A DNA stretch of 64,000 nt from the NCBI RefSeq assembly GCF_000376805.1, contig NZ_AQXT01000002.1, positions 2,852,001-2,916,000 of the forward strand, in the 5' to 3' direction. Within the stretch, counting starts at the first letter, position 1. The number at the start of each line of letters is the position of its first letter. The notes under the pieces were generated by a model. The model did no database searches and had not been told where the DNA came from. It saw nothing but the letters and a program-made list of their open reading frames with translations. A program made the translations under genes and the position numbers. The DNA is from Henriciella marina DSM 19595. Its GTDB lineage: Bacteria; Pseudomonadota; Alphaproteobacteria; Caulobacterales; Hyphomonadaceae. Shown here in pieces: positions 1 through 10,199 of the stretch.

Positions 1-122
1 TACCGGTCCTGTTGCGTAATGGCGTCGGGTTCTGGCCCTCGCTCGCAGCGGGGTGCGCGCTAACCGTGGTGCTTTACGGCCTCACGACGTGGATTGGTCC
101 AAAGTTCGGCCTGCCGCTCTAG
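1..122 (+). CDS. C-terminal end of a small membrane protein (partial)
   Basis: The first 122 bases hold an open frame ending in TAG at 120-122. It encodes about 39 residues with one hydrophobic stretch and the ending IGPKFGLPL. The rest of the gene lies left of the window. The look is that of the last transmembrane helix of a small inner-membrane protein, possibly of the DUF3147/GlpM-like type, but the fragment is too short to assign. It converges on the downstream permease gene with 6 bases between the two stops. Confidence 0.4.
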   Translation, partial: PVLLRNGVGFWPSLAAGCALTVVLYGLTTWIGPKFGLPL

Positions 123-128
123 GGCCGG

Positions 129-1940
129 CTAAAGCGGCCAGAAGAGCGGGATGACCAGCATAGAAACAGCGAAGAAGACGAGGTTCAGGGGCAGGCCGAT
201 CCGGGCGAAGTCGCTGAATTTGTAGCCCCCCGCGGTGTATACCAGCGTATTGGTCTGGTAGCCGATCGGTGTCGCGAAACTCGCGCTGGCAGCAAACATG
301 ATGGCGACGACGAAGGCGCGCGGGTCTGCGCCGATGCTGTTGGCAAGGCCAATCGCGATCGGCGTCATCAAAATTGCGGTCGCATTATTGGAAATCAGTT
401 CCGTCATCGTCGATGTCAGAAGGTAGACTACGGCCAGGGCGGCGAGCGGCCCGAAGAGGCCGACAGGGGCCGCGATCGAATTGACCACAAGCGCAGCGGC
501 GCCTGAACTTTCCAGCGCCATGCCAAAGGCGAGCATGCCAAAAATGAGCATCAATATATCCCACTGGATAGCCTTATAGGCCTCCTGGTGGTCGAGGCAG
601 CCAAGCGCGATGACCACAGCCGCCGCGATGAGCGCAATACCGGCAATCGGCATGATGCCAAGGGCCGCAAGGATCATGACACTCAGGACCGCACCGATGG
701 CGATGGGCGCCTTGTCCCGGCGAAGTGGACGCTCTGAGGTCTCTGTGAGATTGCTCAGCATGATGTCGTCAAACATCTGGCGGAGGCCTGCCGGCGGACC
801 TTCGACAAGAACCGTATCGCCGATATTGAACCGGATGCCGCGTCCCTCCAGGCTGATATTCTCACCGCGCCGGTGGATGGCGAGGGCGTAGACACCATAG
901 AGACGCACAAGGCCTGCGCCGACAATCGGGCGGCCGACGAGGCGCGATTCCGGGCCGACAATGCCCTCCATCAGGACCGTCTCGCTGGTCTGGACAGGCT
1001 CAATGGCGTGGCGCTGGGTTTCCGAACCTGAGCCGATAGCGACATTTCCAGCTTCGCGAAGGCTCAGCATTTCCGAGACAGGCGAGCGGACAACGAGCCG
1101 GTCGCCCGCCTCAAGCACGAGCGAGCGAAGTTCCTCGCGGCGCGAGCGGTTGGCGCGCATGACGTCGATAACCGTAAAGCCCTTCTCGGCGGTAAAGCCC
1201 GTTTCCTTGATGGTCTTGCCGACAAGGACCGAGTCCACCGGCACCAGAACCTGCGCAATAAAGCGCCGGTTTTTCGTCGTCGGCAGAAGATCAGCCAGCG
1301 TGTCGCGATAGGGCAGCAGCCAGCGGCTGGCGAGCGCCATGTAGAGGATGCCTGCCGCCGCCATGATGAGGCCTGCGGCCGTAATCTCGAAGATGCCAAA
1401 CGGCTCCAGCCCGGCATTTTGCGAGACCCCGTCGACCAGCAGATTCGTCGACGTGCCGATCAGCGTCGTCATCCCGCCAAAGATCGAGGCGAATGAGAGC
1501 GGAATGAGCAGGCGCGACGCACTGGTGCCGATCGTCTGGGCAAGCCGTATCGCAACCGGGATCAGGATGACCACGATGGGCGTGTTGTTCATGAATGCCG
1601 ACAGCGTCACGACGATGCCCATCAGCGCGATGACGGCGATGGTCGGCGTCCAGTTCCTGGCAATCTTGATGACCCAGTTACCGGCCGCCGCGATGACGCC
1701 GGTGCGCTCCAGCGCCGCCGACAGGACAAACATGGCGCCAATCGTGATGGGGGCGGCATTCGAGAACACGCTCAGCGCTTCAGGCACCGACAGGATGCCA
1801 GTCAGAAGGAGCGCCGACATGGCGAGCAGGGCAACGACGTCGGCTGGTATCTTCTCTCGCAGGAAGCTGGTGAAGACAGCCACCAGCAGCACGAAGACGA
1901 GCGCGATCTGAAATTCCTGCGGCAGGGCAAAGTCAGGCAT
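129..1940 (-). CDS. SLC13/DASS-family permease with two TrkA-C domains
   Basis: This 603-residue inner-membrane protein is probably a sodium-coupled anion (dicarboxylate, sulfate or similar) carrier. Hydrophobic helices occupy residues ~10-210 and ~410-600. Two soluble TrkA-C (RCK-C) modules sit between them at ~225-290 and ~325-390, an arrangement typical of bacterial SLC13 proteins annotated as sulfate or citrate permeases. The conserved substrate/Na+ loops are visible: SAFMNNTP (114-121) followed by IGTSTNLLVD (161-170) in the first half, and SNNATA (517-522) in the second. The substrate cannot be read from the sequence. The gene stands alone, about 130 bp beyond the mutS stop. Confidence 0.85.
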   Translation of the reverse strand: MPDFALPQEFQIALVFVLLVAVFTSFLREKIPADVVALLAMSALLLTGILSVPEALSVFSNAAPITIGAMFVLSAALERTGVIAAAGNWVIKIARNWTPTIAVIALMGIVVTLSAFMNNTPIVVILIPVAIRLAQTIGTSASRLLIPLSFASIFGGMTTLIGTSTNLLVDGVSQNAGLEPFGIFEITAAGLIMAAAGILYMALASRWLLPYRDTLADLLPTTKNRRFIAQVLVPVDSVLVGKTIKETGFTAEKGFTVIDVMRANRSRREELRSLVLEAGDRLVVRSPVSEMLSLREAGNVAIGSGSETQRHAIEPVQTSETVLMEGIVGPESRLVGRPIVGAGLVRLYGVYALAIHRRGENISLEGRGIRFNIGDTVLVEGPPAGLRQMFDDIMLSNLTETSERPLRRDKAPIAIGAVLSVMILAALGIMPIAGIALIAAAVVIALGCLDHQEAYKAIQWDILMLIFGMLAFGMALESSGAAALVVNSIAAPVGLFGPLAALAVVYLLTSTMTELISNNATAILMTPIAIGLANSIGADPRAFVVAIMFAASASFATPIGYQTNTLVYTAGGYKFSDFARIGLPLNLVFFAVSMLVIPLFWPL

Positions 1941-2071
1941 AGAAATGGGGTCCGCGGGTGTTTCCGTCTATCACTAGATGACCAGTGGCCGGGTCAACGC
2001 AATCGTCTTTTTAGAAGAACTCCTGATGCGGACTATTTATGAATGCATGGCTGGCGCGGCTGCTCAAACGC

Positions 2072-4753
2072 CTAGCGCTCTGATTTCAGCCGGTAGAGCA
2101 GGTCCAGCGCTTCGCGCGGGGTCAGATCATCGGGGCTGATGGCATCGAGCAGCTTGAGCGCCGGGCTGTCTGGCTGGGGTTCGAAGTCGGCCACTTCTTC
2201 AGCCACAGAGGCAAAGAGCGGTAGCGCCTCGACTGCGTCCGGCTTGGTTTCGAGCTTTTTGAGCACCTGTTCGGCGCGTTTCACCGCGCGCGCAGGCAGC
2301 CCTGCCAGCCGGGCGACCTGTACACCATAGGAACGGTCGGCAGGCCCGGAAGCGATGTCGTGCAGGAAGACCAGCTCATCCTTCCATTCCTTGGCACGCA
2401 GCGACAGGTTCGCGGCGTAGGCGAGGTCTTCAGCCAGACCCGTTAGCTCATGATAATGGGTAGCAAAGAGCGCGCGGCACTTATTGGTGTTGTGAAGGTG
2501 TTCGACAGCGGCCCAGGCAATGGCGAGCCCGTCATAGGTCGAGGTGCCACGGCCGACCTCATCGAGGATGACAAAGCTGCGCTCGGTCGCCTGATTGAGG
2601 ATTGCGGCTGTTTCGACCATCTCGACCATGAAAGTGGAGCGTCCGCGCGAAAGGTCATCGGAGGCGCCGACGCGTGAGAAGATACGGTCTGCGATCCCGA
2701 GCCGGATCGACGCTGCCGGAACGAAGAGACCGGCCTGCGCCAGAATAACAGCAAGGCAGGCCTGACGCAGATAGGTCGACTTGCCGGCCATGTTCGGCCC
2801 GGTGACCAGCGCAAGACGCGGGGCGGCCGCGCCCGAGGCATCAAGGCTGAGATGATTTGCGGTGAAGCCTTCGCCTTCGGCCTTGAGGGCGGCTTCAACG
2901 ACGGGGTGGCGCAGGCCCTCGGCGTCGAAGACAGGCTCATCGGCAAGCTCTGGACGCACTGCGTCATTACGGTCTGCCCAATCGGCGGCCGCGGCGGCGA
3001 CATCGATTTCAGCCAGCGCATGCGCGGCGGCAGAGATCGCGTCATTTACAGCCTCAACCCGCAGGCAAAGCTCACGGTAAAGCTCCATCTCGCGGGTCTG
3101 GGCGGCCTCTTCGGCGCGGGAGATGCGCCCGGCAAGGTCCGACAGCTCTGCGGTCGAGAACCGCATGTTGGACGCAAGCGTCTGGCGGTGGATAAAGGTC
3201 TCGGCATGGGGCGGTTTCAGCAGCGCATCGCCATGGCGGGCGGGGACGTCGATGAAATAGCCGAGCACATTGTTGAACTTGATCTTGAGCGCGCCGATGC
3301 CGGTCTCATCGCAATAGCGCGCCTGAAGCTCAGCGATGATCTGGCGGCTGTCACGGCGCAGCGACCGCGACCCGTCCAGCGCCTCATCCCAGCCATCGGC
3401 GATAAAGCCGCCATCACGGGCCAGCGTTGGCAGATCTTCTGCGAGCGCATTTTCGAGGTCTGTTGCGAGCGCGGCGAGGTTTTCATGGCGCGCCGGATCG
3501 AGCGCGCCTGCGGCCGCTTCGATAAGATGCGGCAGGCCGGTCTGAAGCTGTGTCAACTGCTCTGCCATCGCGCCGCCTTCGCGGACCGCTCTCGCAATCG
3601 CGGCGAGATCACGCGGGCCCCCGCGCTCCAGTCTTATACGGGTCCGCGCCCGCTCCAGGTCCGGCACTGCTTTCAGGCTGGCGCGGACATCTCCGCGCAG
3701 ATCGGTTTCGCTGAGAAAGAAAGAGAGCGCATCATAGCGCGCTTCGATCAGCGCCCGCTCACACTCAGGCCGCGACAGCCTGTCGGCGAAGAGACGCGCG
3801 CCGGGGGCGGTCAGCGTGAGGTCGACCGTGGCAAGCAGTGTGCCCTTTCGCCCGCCCTGCATCGCGGTGTCGATCTCAAGGCTTGCCCGTGTTGCCGGGT
3901 CGATGGAAAGCGTGGTCGCCTCGCCGCGCCGGTTGGGCGGATCCAGCCGAATATCAGCGCCGGCCTGCGTCAGGCTGAGATAGTCGAGCAGCAGGCCGCA
4001 GGCAGATAGCTCCGCCTTGGAGAAGGCACCGAACCCATCGAGCGCAGCAAGCTTATAGGCCGATTTCAGCGCAGCCTCGCCCGAGGAGGGGCTGGCGGCG
4101 CGCGATGGCCGACGCGTCACCGGGATGCGCAGCGCCGATAGTGCCTGGCGTATAAGAGGGCGGGCCTCGTCGTCTTCTGTGACCAGAAGCTCACTGATTG
4201 GCAGGCTGGCTGTCTTTTCCGCCAGCGTTTCCGGCGTGACGGAGATGATCTCGAACGCGCCGGTGGAGACGTCGCAGGCGGCAATGGCGGCATCAGCGCC
4301 GCCGGTGGCAAGCGCGATCGCGGCAAGCACCTGTCCCTGCCGGGCGGACAGAATCGTGTCCTCAGTGATCGTGCCCGGCGTGACGATGCGCACCACGTCC
4401 CGGTTCACGATGGATTTCGAGCCGCGCTTCTTCGCCTCTGCCGGGCTCTCTGTCTGCTCGCAGACGGCAACGCGTTCGCCCGACCTGATGAGCCGTGCGA
4501 GATAGGCTTCGGCGGCGTGGTAGGGCACGCCTGCCATCGGAATTGGTTTGCCTTCATGCTCGCCGCGGGCCGTCAGCGTGATGTCCAGGACCTCGGCGGC
4601 TTTCACCGCATCATCGAAAAACAGCTCATAAAAGTCGCCCATACGAAAGAAGAGAAGGGCGTCGCTGTGGCGGCCCTTTATCTCGAGATATTGCGCCATG
4701 AACGGGGTTGGCGCTTTGGTCTCTGATGGGGGCTGGGTGGCTGAGTCTGGCAT
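2072..4753 (-). CDS. mutS: DNA mismatch repair protein MutS
   Basis: MutS binds base mismatches and small loops and recruits MutL to start post-replicative repair in the cytoplasm. From the ATG at 4753 the protein is 893 residues. The mismatch-reading Phe-x-Glu motif lies in GDFYELF near the N-terminus. The C-terminal ABC-type ATPase has Walker [11 protein letters not shown] (from ~651) and the [11 protein letters not shown]alker B/D-loop (~728). The reading frame extends upstream to a GTG at 4828, but residues before MPDSATQPP look non-coding, so 4753 is preferred. No strong ribosome-binding site decides it. The gene is divergent from maeB. Confidence 0.95.
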   Translation of the reverse strand: MPDSATQPPSETKAPTPFMAQYLEIKGRHSDALLFFRMGDFYELFFDDAVKAAEVLDITLTARGEHEGKPIPMAGVPYHAAEAYLARLIRSGERVAVCEQTESPAEAKKRGSKSIVNRDVVRIVTPGTITEDTILSARQGQVLAAIALATGGADAAIAACDVSTGAFEIISVTPETLAEKTASLPISELLVTEDDEARPLIRQALSALRIPVTRRPSRAASPSSGEAALKSAYKLAALDGFGAFSKAELSACGLLLDYLSLTQAGADIRLDPPNRRGEATTLSIDPATRASLEIDTAMQGGRKGTLLATVDLTLTAPGARLFADRLSRPECERALIEARYDALSFFLSETDLRGDVRASLKAVPDLERARTRIRLERGGPRDLAAIARAVREGGAMAEQLTQLQTGLPHLIEAAAGALDPARHENLAALATDLENALAEDLPTLARDGGFIADGWDEALDGSRSLRRDSRQIIAELQARYCDETGIGALKIKFNNVLGYFIDVPARHGDALLKPPHAETFIHRQTLASNMRFSTAELSDLAGRISRAEEAAQTREMELYRELCLRVEAVNDAISAAAHALAEIDVAAAAADWADRNDAVRPELADEPVFDAEGLRHPVVEAALKAEGEGFTANHLSLDASGAAAPRLALVTGPNMAGKSTYLRQACLAVILAQAGLFVPAASIRLGIADRIFSRVGASDDLSRGRSTFMVEMVETAAILNQATERSFVILDEVGRGTSTYDGLAIAWAAVEHLHNTNKCRALFATHYHELTGLAEDLAYAANLSLRAKEWKDELVFLHDIASGPADRSYGVQVARLAGLPARAVKRAEQVLKKLETKPDAVEALPLFASVAEEVADFEPQPDSPALKLLDAISPDDLTPREALDLLYRLKSER

Positions 4754-4883
4754 CGGGACAAACTTAACGGATTCGCGGGGCCTGTGCGCAACCGAAATAA
4801 CCAGCGGCATGCGGGTTGTCGCCCCCACCGCAGCGGCTTAGAGACGAAATTCAGTAACAGTGCAAACCTGAAGGCTATCTGCC

Positions 4884-7172
4884 ATGACGTCCAAGCGTCC
4901 GACCTTTACCGACAAGGAAGCTCTCGACTTCCACAGCCACCCACAACCAGGCAAGCTGTCCATCACGCCAACAAAGCCGATGGCCACGCAGCGCGACCTG
5001 TCGCTTGCCTATAGCCCGGGTGTTGCTGTGCCGGTGAAGGCGATCGCGGAGAATGTCGACCTCGCCTATGAGTACACATCCAAGGGCAATATGGTTGCTG
5101 TCATCTCGAATGGCACGGCGATCCTCGGGCTTGGCGATCTGGGCGCGATGGCCTCGAAGCCCGTCATGGAAGGCAAGTCTGTCCTCTTTAAACGTTTTGC
5201 CGACGTCGACTCGGTCGATGTCGAGGTCTTCACCAGAGACACTGAAGAGTTGATCCAGACCGTCAAGAATATTGGCGAGACGTGGGGCGGCATCAATCTT
5301 GAGGATATCGCCAGCCCCGAATGCTTCATCATCGAAAGCCGTCTTCGCGAAGAGCTTGATATCCCGGTCTTCCATGATGACCAGCACGGCACGGCGATTA
5401 TCGCGGCCGCTGGCATTATCAATGCCTGTCACATCACCGGCCGCAATCTTGAAGATGTGAAGGTTGCGATTTCCGGCGCGGGCGCGGCAGGTCTTTCCTG
5501 CGCGGGCCTCATCCGTCACCTTGGTGTGAAGGCAGAGAACATTCTGATGTGCGACTCCCGCGGTGTCGTCTATGAGGGCCGCACGGAGAAGATGGACCAG
5601 TTCAAGTCCGCCTTTGCCGTGAAAACCGAAAAGCGCACACTGACCGAAGCCATGGAAGGCGCCGACATCTTCCTCGGCCTTTCCATCGCGGGCGCCGTGA
5701 CCAAGGAGATGGTCGCAGGCATGGCGAAGGATCCGATCATCTTTGCGATGGCCAACCCGGATCCGGAAATTACGCCTGAGGACATCAAGCAGGTGCGCGA
5801 CGATGCCATCATCGCGACGGGCCGGTCGGACTATCCCAACCAGGTCAATAATGTTCTCGGTTTTCCCTACATCTTCCGTGGCGCGCTCGATGTGCGTGCC
5901 CGCTCGATCAATGAAGAGATGAAGGTTGCCGCCGCGCAGGCGCTGGCGGAACTGGCGCGTGAAGACGTGCCAGACGAAGTCGCCGCCGCCTATCATGGCT
6001 CGCGCCCGCAATTTGGCCGCGACTATATCATTCCGACGCCGTTCGACCCGCGTCTCATCAGCTTCATTCCGCCCTTCGTGGCGCAGGCTGCGATGGATAC
6101 CGGCGTTGCGCGCAAGGAAATCCCGGACATGGACGAGTACCGCCGCATGCTGGCGCGCCGTCTCGATCCAACGGCCTCCTTTGTGCAGAGCGTGCAGGCT
6201 GCCGTACGTGAGAAAAAACCGCGTATCGTCTTTGCAGAGGGCGAGGAGCCATCGGTGGTGCGCGCCGCCTTCTCGTTCAAGAACCAGGGTCTTGGTGAGC
6301 CAATCCTGATCGGCCGCGAAGAGCAGGTTACCCGGACCATGCAGCAGATGGGTGTGCCGGAAGGCTCACTTGAAATCGTCAATGCGCGCCTGTCGGACCG
6401 CAACCCGGAATATACCGATTACCTCTATGACCGTCTGAAGCGTCAGGGCTTCCTGCGCCGCGATGCCCAGCGCCTCGTCAATCAGGACCGGAACGTCTTT
6501 GGCTCGTGCATGCTGAAATTCGGCGATGCCGACGGCATGATCACCGGCGTGACGCGCAATTACGACGTCGCTCTGAAAGACGTGCAGGCCGTCCTCGACC
6601 CGATCCCGGGCAAGCAGGTCATCGGCATGTCGATGGTCATCAACCGCGGCAAGACGATCTTTATCGCCGACACCTCCATCACAGAGCTTCCGGTCGCCGA
6701 GGATCTCGTCGGCATTGCCTGCGAGGCAGCGAGCTCTGTCAAAGCGCTCGGCTTTGCCCCGCGCGTGGCGTTCGTGTCCTATTCGACCTTCGGCAACCCG
6801 ATGGGCGAGCGCGCCGAGAAAGTGCGCGAAGCCGTCGCCATGCTGGATGCGCGCGACGATATCGACTTCGAATATGAAGGCGACATGTCCGTCGACGTTG
6901 CGATGAATCCTGGCCACAAGCTGGTCTATCCGTTCTCACGCCTGACGGATTCGGCCAACGTCCTCGTCATGCCAGCCATCCACTCGGCTGCGATCGCCAC
7001 CAAGCTGCTCACCTCAATGAGCCGCGCGACGGTGATCGGACCGATCCTGCTCGGCTTTGAAAAGCCGGTGCAGATCGCGTCACTCGGCGCAACGGTGAAC
7101 GATATCGTAAACCTGGCGACCTTCGCCGCTTTCGACATCGACAAGCTCGGTCACATCAAGGCGGCTGAATAG
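4884..7172 (+). CDS. maeB: NADP-dependent malic enzyme with phosphotransacetylase-like domain
   Basis: This 762-residue enzyme converts malate to pyruvate and CO2 with reduction of NAD(P), feeding gluconeogenesis and NADPH supply. Residues ~1-430 are the malic enzyme part, with the start of the catalytic domain at LAYSPGVAVPV and the nucleotide fold at VKVAISGAGAAGLSCAG. Residues ~440-760 form a phosphate acetyl/butyryltransferase-like domain (SYSTFGNPMGERAEKVREA) that in this large malic enzyme class is regulatory rather than a proven transferase. A GAAGG ribosome-binding site precedes the ATG. The gene is monocistronic, with a strong terminator immediately downstream. Confidence 0.93.
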   Translation: MTSKRPTFTDKEALDFHSHPQPGKLSITPTKPMATQRDLSLAYSPGVAVPVKAIAENVDLAYEYTSKGNMVAVISNGTAILGLGDLGAMASKPVMEGKSVLFKRFADVDSVDVEVFTRDTEELIQTVKNIGETWGGINLEDIASPECFIIESRLREELDIPVFHDDQHGTAIIAAAGIINACHITGRNLEDVKVAISGAGAAGLSCAGLIRHLGVKAENILMCDSRGVVYEGRTEKMDQFKSAFAVKTEKRTLTEAMEGADIFLGLSIAGAVTKEMVAGMAKDPIIFAMANPDPEITPEDIKQVRDDAIIATGRSDYPNQVNNVLGFPYIFRGALDVRARSINEEMKVAAAQALAELAREDVPDEVAAAYHGSRPQFGRDYIIPTPFDPRLISFIPPFVAQAAMDTGVARKEIPDMDEYRRMLARRLDPTASFVQSVQAAVREKKPRIVFAEGEEPSVVRAAFSFKNQGLGEPILIGREEQVTRTMQQMGVPEGSLEIVNARLSDRNPEYTDYLYDRLKRQGFLRRDAQRLVNQDRNVFGSCMLKFGDADGMITGVTRNYDVALKDVQAVLDPIPGKQVIGMSMVINRGKTIFIADTSITELPVAEDLVGIACEAASSVKALGFAPRVAFVSYSTFGNPMGERAEKVREAVAMLDARDDIDFEYEGDMSVDVAMNPGHKLVYPFSRLTDSANVLVMPAIHSAAIATKLLTSMSRATVIGPILLGFEKPVQIASLGATVNDIVNLATFAAFDIDKLGHIKAAE

Positions 7173-7208
7173 GTGCGCTTCCTGGCCTCAGCCAGAAACG
7201 AATTGAAC

Positions 7209-7247
7209 GGCCCGATATCAGCTCTTGGCTGGTGTCGGGCCTTTTTC
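7209..7247 (+). terminator. Rho-independent terminator of maeB, overlapping the ampG 3' end
   Basis: A 14-bp stem (GGCCCGATATCAGC pairing with GCTGGTGTCGGGCC, including G-U pairs) has a four-base loop and is followed by TTTTT on the plus strand, 36 bp after the maeB stop. The last codons and stop of the convergent ampG gene (stop at 7218-7220) lie inside this hairpin. Confidence 0.85.
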
Positions 7248-8684
7248 ATTGGGGACGCCTTCGTTCGGCAAGTCTTCGGGCTCGTCGATCCTGATTCCCT
7301 TGGCGTGGTCGGGGCCATAGCGCATCACGAACAGTATGAGCAGGACCGGCGGGATAGTGTAGAGCGCGGTGACCGTGAAGAAGCCTGCCCACCCGATCGA
7401 TTCTGACAGCGGGCCTGACGTCGTGGTCGCGGCAAGCTTACAGAAAAAGGAATAGGCCGAACTGAGAAGAGCGTACTGGGTCGCCGCAAATTTGCGATCT
7501 GCCAGCGAAGACATGTAGGCGATAAAGACTGAACCGACGAAACCGGCCGCCAGATTGTCCGCCACGATGACGCCCATCAGCGCCCAGACAGTCGGCGTAT
7601 GGACGACGGCGCCCGGCGGTGGTTCCACCCCTTGCGAGACGGCATTGGCGACAATGTCGAGGTTCGGACCGGCGGCGATCGCCAGCGCAGCGAAAGCGCC
7701 ATTGGTCAGAAGTGTAATGACCCCGCCGGCGATCATGGCGCGCATGAGATTGTATCGCACGGCAACGAAGCCCCCGACAAAGCCGCCGATGATGATGGGC
7801 CACGGGCCGAGGATGCCCTGGATCCAGCCGACCGTTTCACGGCTGTAGCCAAGGTCGACATAGAAAGGGCTCGCCATGACGCCCATGGTGAAGTCGCTGA
7901 TCCGATAGAGCGTGACGATCCCGGCGACAGGAATGACCCAGATGCCAAACTTGCGCACGAGCTGCCAGAAAGGCTCAATCACCGCGTCTTTGACTTTGCC
8001 AGCGAAAGACTTGCTCTCATCGGCGAAACGCTCAATCCGGTCTGGCTCTGAGATGACGAAGATGACGATGGCGCCGATCACCAGCATGATCACAGCCATG
8101 AGCGCATAAGCAAAATGCCAACTGGTAGCCCCGGCAATCACCATACCCATGCCAGAGAACATGATCGCGAAGCGGTAACCGAGATTATAGATTGCGGCCA
8201 TATTGGCCTGTTCTTCATTCGGCGCAGACTCGATACGCCAGGCATCCACGGCGATATCGAGCGTGGCGCCCGAGAAAGCCAGAACGAGCGCGCCGATCAC
8301 GACAGGCATCAGGGCGATGGCCGGATCACTGGAGCTGATCAGGAAGAGGCCAAGCGATGTGCCGCAAATGGCCAGGATCATCCAGCCGCGCCTCTGGCCG
8401 AGCAAACTTGTCAGAACGGGCAGCTTGATTCGGTCGACGGCTGGCGCCCACAGGAACTTCAGGGAGTAGGCAAAGGAAACCGCATAGAGTCCGCCGATCG
8501 ATGCGCGGTCGATCCCGGACTCACGCAGCCAGAATGACAGCTTGGAGAACACCATCATGAGCGGCAGGCCCGAGGCGAACCCCAGGATCAGCATGAAAGC
8601 CATGGTCGGCTTCAGGTAACTCTTGAAGGCGCTTGATAGCGTCTCGCGCGGATTCGTTGCGCCCGATTGCGTCGTCTCGCTCAT
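7218..8684 (-). CDS. ampG: AmpG-family muropeptide/MFS permease
   Basis: A 488-residue inner-membrane protein of the major facilitator superfamily with about a dozen or more hydrophobic helices. The N-terminal region (FASGLPLMMVFSKLSFWLRE, then KFLWAPAVDRI) has the signature of AmpG, the importer of anhydromuropeptides released during cell-wall turnover, which links wall recycling to beta-lactamase induction in many Proteobacteria. The start overlaps the stop of the upstream histidine kinase gene (ATGA at 8681-8684), so the two are probably translationally coupled. The last codons form part of the maeB terminator. AmpG-like MFS proteins of unknown substrate also exist, so the transported molecule is inferred. 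Confidence 0.8.
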   Translation of the reverse strand: MSETTQSGATNPRETLSSAFKSYLKPTMAFMLILGFASGLPLMMVFSKLSFWLRESGIDRASIGGLYAVSFAYSLKFLWAPAVDRIKLPVLTSLLGQRRGWMILAICGTSLGLFLISSSDPAIALMPVVIGALVLAFSGATLDIAVDAWRIESAPNEEQANMAAIYNLGYRFAIMFSGMGMVIAGATSWHFAYALMAVIMLVIGAIVIFVISEPDRIERFADESKSFAGKVKDAVIEPFWQLVRKFGIWVIPVAGIVTLYRISDFTMGVMASPFYVDLGYSRETVGWIQGILGPWPIIIGGFVGGFVAVRYNLMRAMIAGGVITLLTNGAFAALAIAAGPNLDIVANAVSQGVEPPPGAVVHTPTVWALMGVIVADNLAAGFVGSVFIAYMSSLADRKFAATQYALLSSAYSFFCKLAATTTSGPLSESIGWAGFFTVTALYTIPPVLLILFVMRYGPDHAKGIRIDEPEDLPNEGVPNEKGPTPAKS

Positions 8685-10153
8685 GCAGCGCCCTGCCGGC
8701 GCGCGGTCCAGTCATTGGCGAGACGGCGGAGCGCTTCGGCGTCGAGCGGTTTGGCGGCGACGCCATCGGCACCGGCTTTGCGGGCACGGCGCTCGATCTC
8801 GGGATTGATTTCTGCGGAGATTGCAATGATCGGCATGGTGTTTCCGGCCTCTCTCAGGGCTTTCATTGCTTCATAGCCGTCCATGATCGGCATACGCAAA
8901 TCCATAAAGATCAGCGCAGGCGGAATATTCTCGACGCTGTCGATCGCTTCGCGGCCGGTCGATGCAACAGTGACGGTGTAACCAGCCGATTCGAGGGCGC
9001 GGCGCGCAATCAGCGCGTTGACAACATTGTCGTCAGCGATGAGCACACGGCCGCCCTTGGGGGCGTCCTGTTCTTCGTCTCCGCCTGTAGTGCCCGCCGC
9101 GACGAGGGCGGCGCGTTCGACCAGGGATCTATCGCGAAGCGGTCGCACCAGCCAGCCGGCAACGCCGATGGCGTGGAACCGGCTGAGAAGGCCGCGGTCT
9201 GCCGATCGCAGGACCACAAGGACCGGCGCGATCTCGGTCAGCGCCTTCAGGCTGCGTTCGGGAAGCTCAGCTGCCGCCATGATGAGGGCGGGTTTGGCAC
9301 GACGGGCCTCTACGGCGTTCTGGACCATCGAAATACGCGCGCCATGATCATTGAGCGCGCCCCAGGCCGATAGCGCCGTGGAGGCGGGCAGACCGGCAAA
9401 TGCGATGGAGAGCCCAGCCAGACGATCAGAGCGGACGGCCTCAGGGCCTTCTATGACGTCTGCCGGAATTTTCGAGCGGAAGCATGTGCCTGCGCCGGGC
9501 GCACTTCGCAAGGTGATGCTTCCGCCCATCGCTTCGCTGAGCCGTTTCACGATGGCAAGTCCAAGACCGACCCCGCCATCCTTGCGCGCATCATCAGACG
9601 AGGTCTGGCGGAAGGCGTCGAAAAGGCGTTCCTGATCGGCCGCCGCGATCCCAGGGCCGGTGTCGCGGACATTGAAGACGAGACTGCCGTCATAATAATC
9701 CATATCGACAAGCACGCTGCCGGTTTCGGTGAATTTCAACGCGTTGCCGACAAGGTTGAAAAGGATCTGGCGGAGCTTTCCGGCGTCGGCAGTCAGACTG
9801 GCCGGGACGTTGGGGCGGCAGAGAACGCCAAGGTCGAGGCCTGCGGCATGCGCGCGCGGCGAGAGGAGTTCAGTCACCTCGCGGGCAAGGTCGCGCACGC
9901 AGAAGGTTTCAGGTTCGATCTCCGGAACGCCTGTATCGAGGCGCGCATAGTCGAGGATATTATTGAGCAGATCGAGAAGCCGGGAACCGGATGACCGGAT
10001 CGCTTCGGCATATTCCTTCTGGGCAGGGTCCAGCTCTGTCTCCAGAAGCAGGGACACCGTGCCCAGAATACCGTTGAGCGGCGTGCGGATTTCATGGCTG
10101 GTGGTCGCCAGAAAGGCCTGTTCGGCCGAAGGGGCGTCGTTCTTCTCTGTCAT
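8681..10153 (-). CDS. Soluble hybrid histidine kinase with a degenerate and an intact receiver domain
   Basis: The 490-residue cytoplasmic kinase has no sensor or membrane domain. The phosphoacceptor His20 lies in SHEIRTPLNG almost at the start. The ATPase follows, with N-box Asn137 (NLVGNALKF), DTGPG (164-168) and GVGLGLA (194-200). Residues ~245-355 form a receiver-like fold without the acceptor Asp (AAAELP where it should be). A second receiver (~368-485) is intact, with Asp418 in IFMDLRMPIMDG. This DHp-CA-pseudoREC-REC order is that of Caulobacter ShkA, whose pseudoreceiver binds c-di-GMP; a comparable control here is inference. The frame runs further upstream into comM, but the ATG at 10153 lies outside that gene and is preferred. 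Coupled to ampG by ATGA. Confidence 0.85.
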   Translation of the reverse strand: MTEKNDAPSAEQAFLATTSHEIRTPLNGILGTVSLLLETELDPAQKEYAEAIRSSGSRLLDLLNNILDYARLDTGVPEIEPETFCVRDLAREVTELLSPRAHAAGLDLGVLCRPNVPASLTADAGKLRQILFNLVGNALKFTETGSVLVDMDYYDGSLVFNVRDTGPGIAAADQERLFDAFRQTSSDDARKDGGVGLGLAIVKRLSEAMGGSITLRSAPGAGTCFRSKIPADVIEGPEAVRSDRLAGLSIAFAGLPASTALSAWGALNDHGARISMVQNAVEARRAKPALIMAAAELPERSLKALTEIAPVLVVLRSADRGLLSRFHAIGVAGWLVRPLRDRSLVERAALVAAGTTGGDEEQDAPKGGRVLIADDNVVNALIARRALESAGYTVTVASTGREAIDSVENIPPALIFMDLRMPIMDGYEAMKALREAGNTMPIIAISAEINPEIERRARKAGADGVAAKPLDAEALRRLANDWTARRQGAA

Positions 10154-10199
10154 GCCAGGCGGTGTAACGCCAAAAATTGAGGAATCGCTTAACCGCGTT

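Noticed and set aside
2852-4009. 385-codon open frame antisense to mutS
   Set aside because: Codon-mirror artefact inside mutS; no domain or start signal.
4875-6011. 378-codon open frame antisense to maeB
   Set aside because: It lies wholly within the malic enzyme gene, and its translation is shadow-like with no conserved motif.
8633-9373. 246-codon plus-strand frame opposite the hybrid kinase
   Set aside because: Shadow of the kinase receiver domains; no start signal or family.
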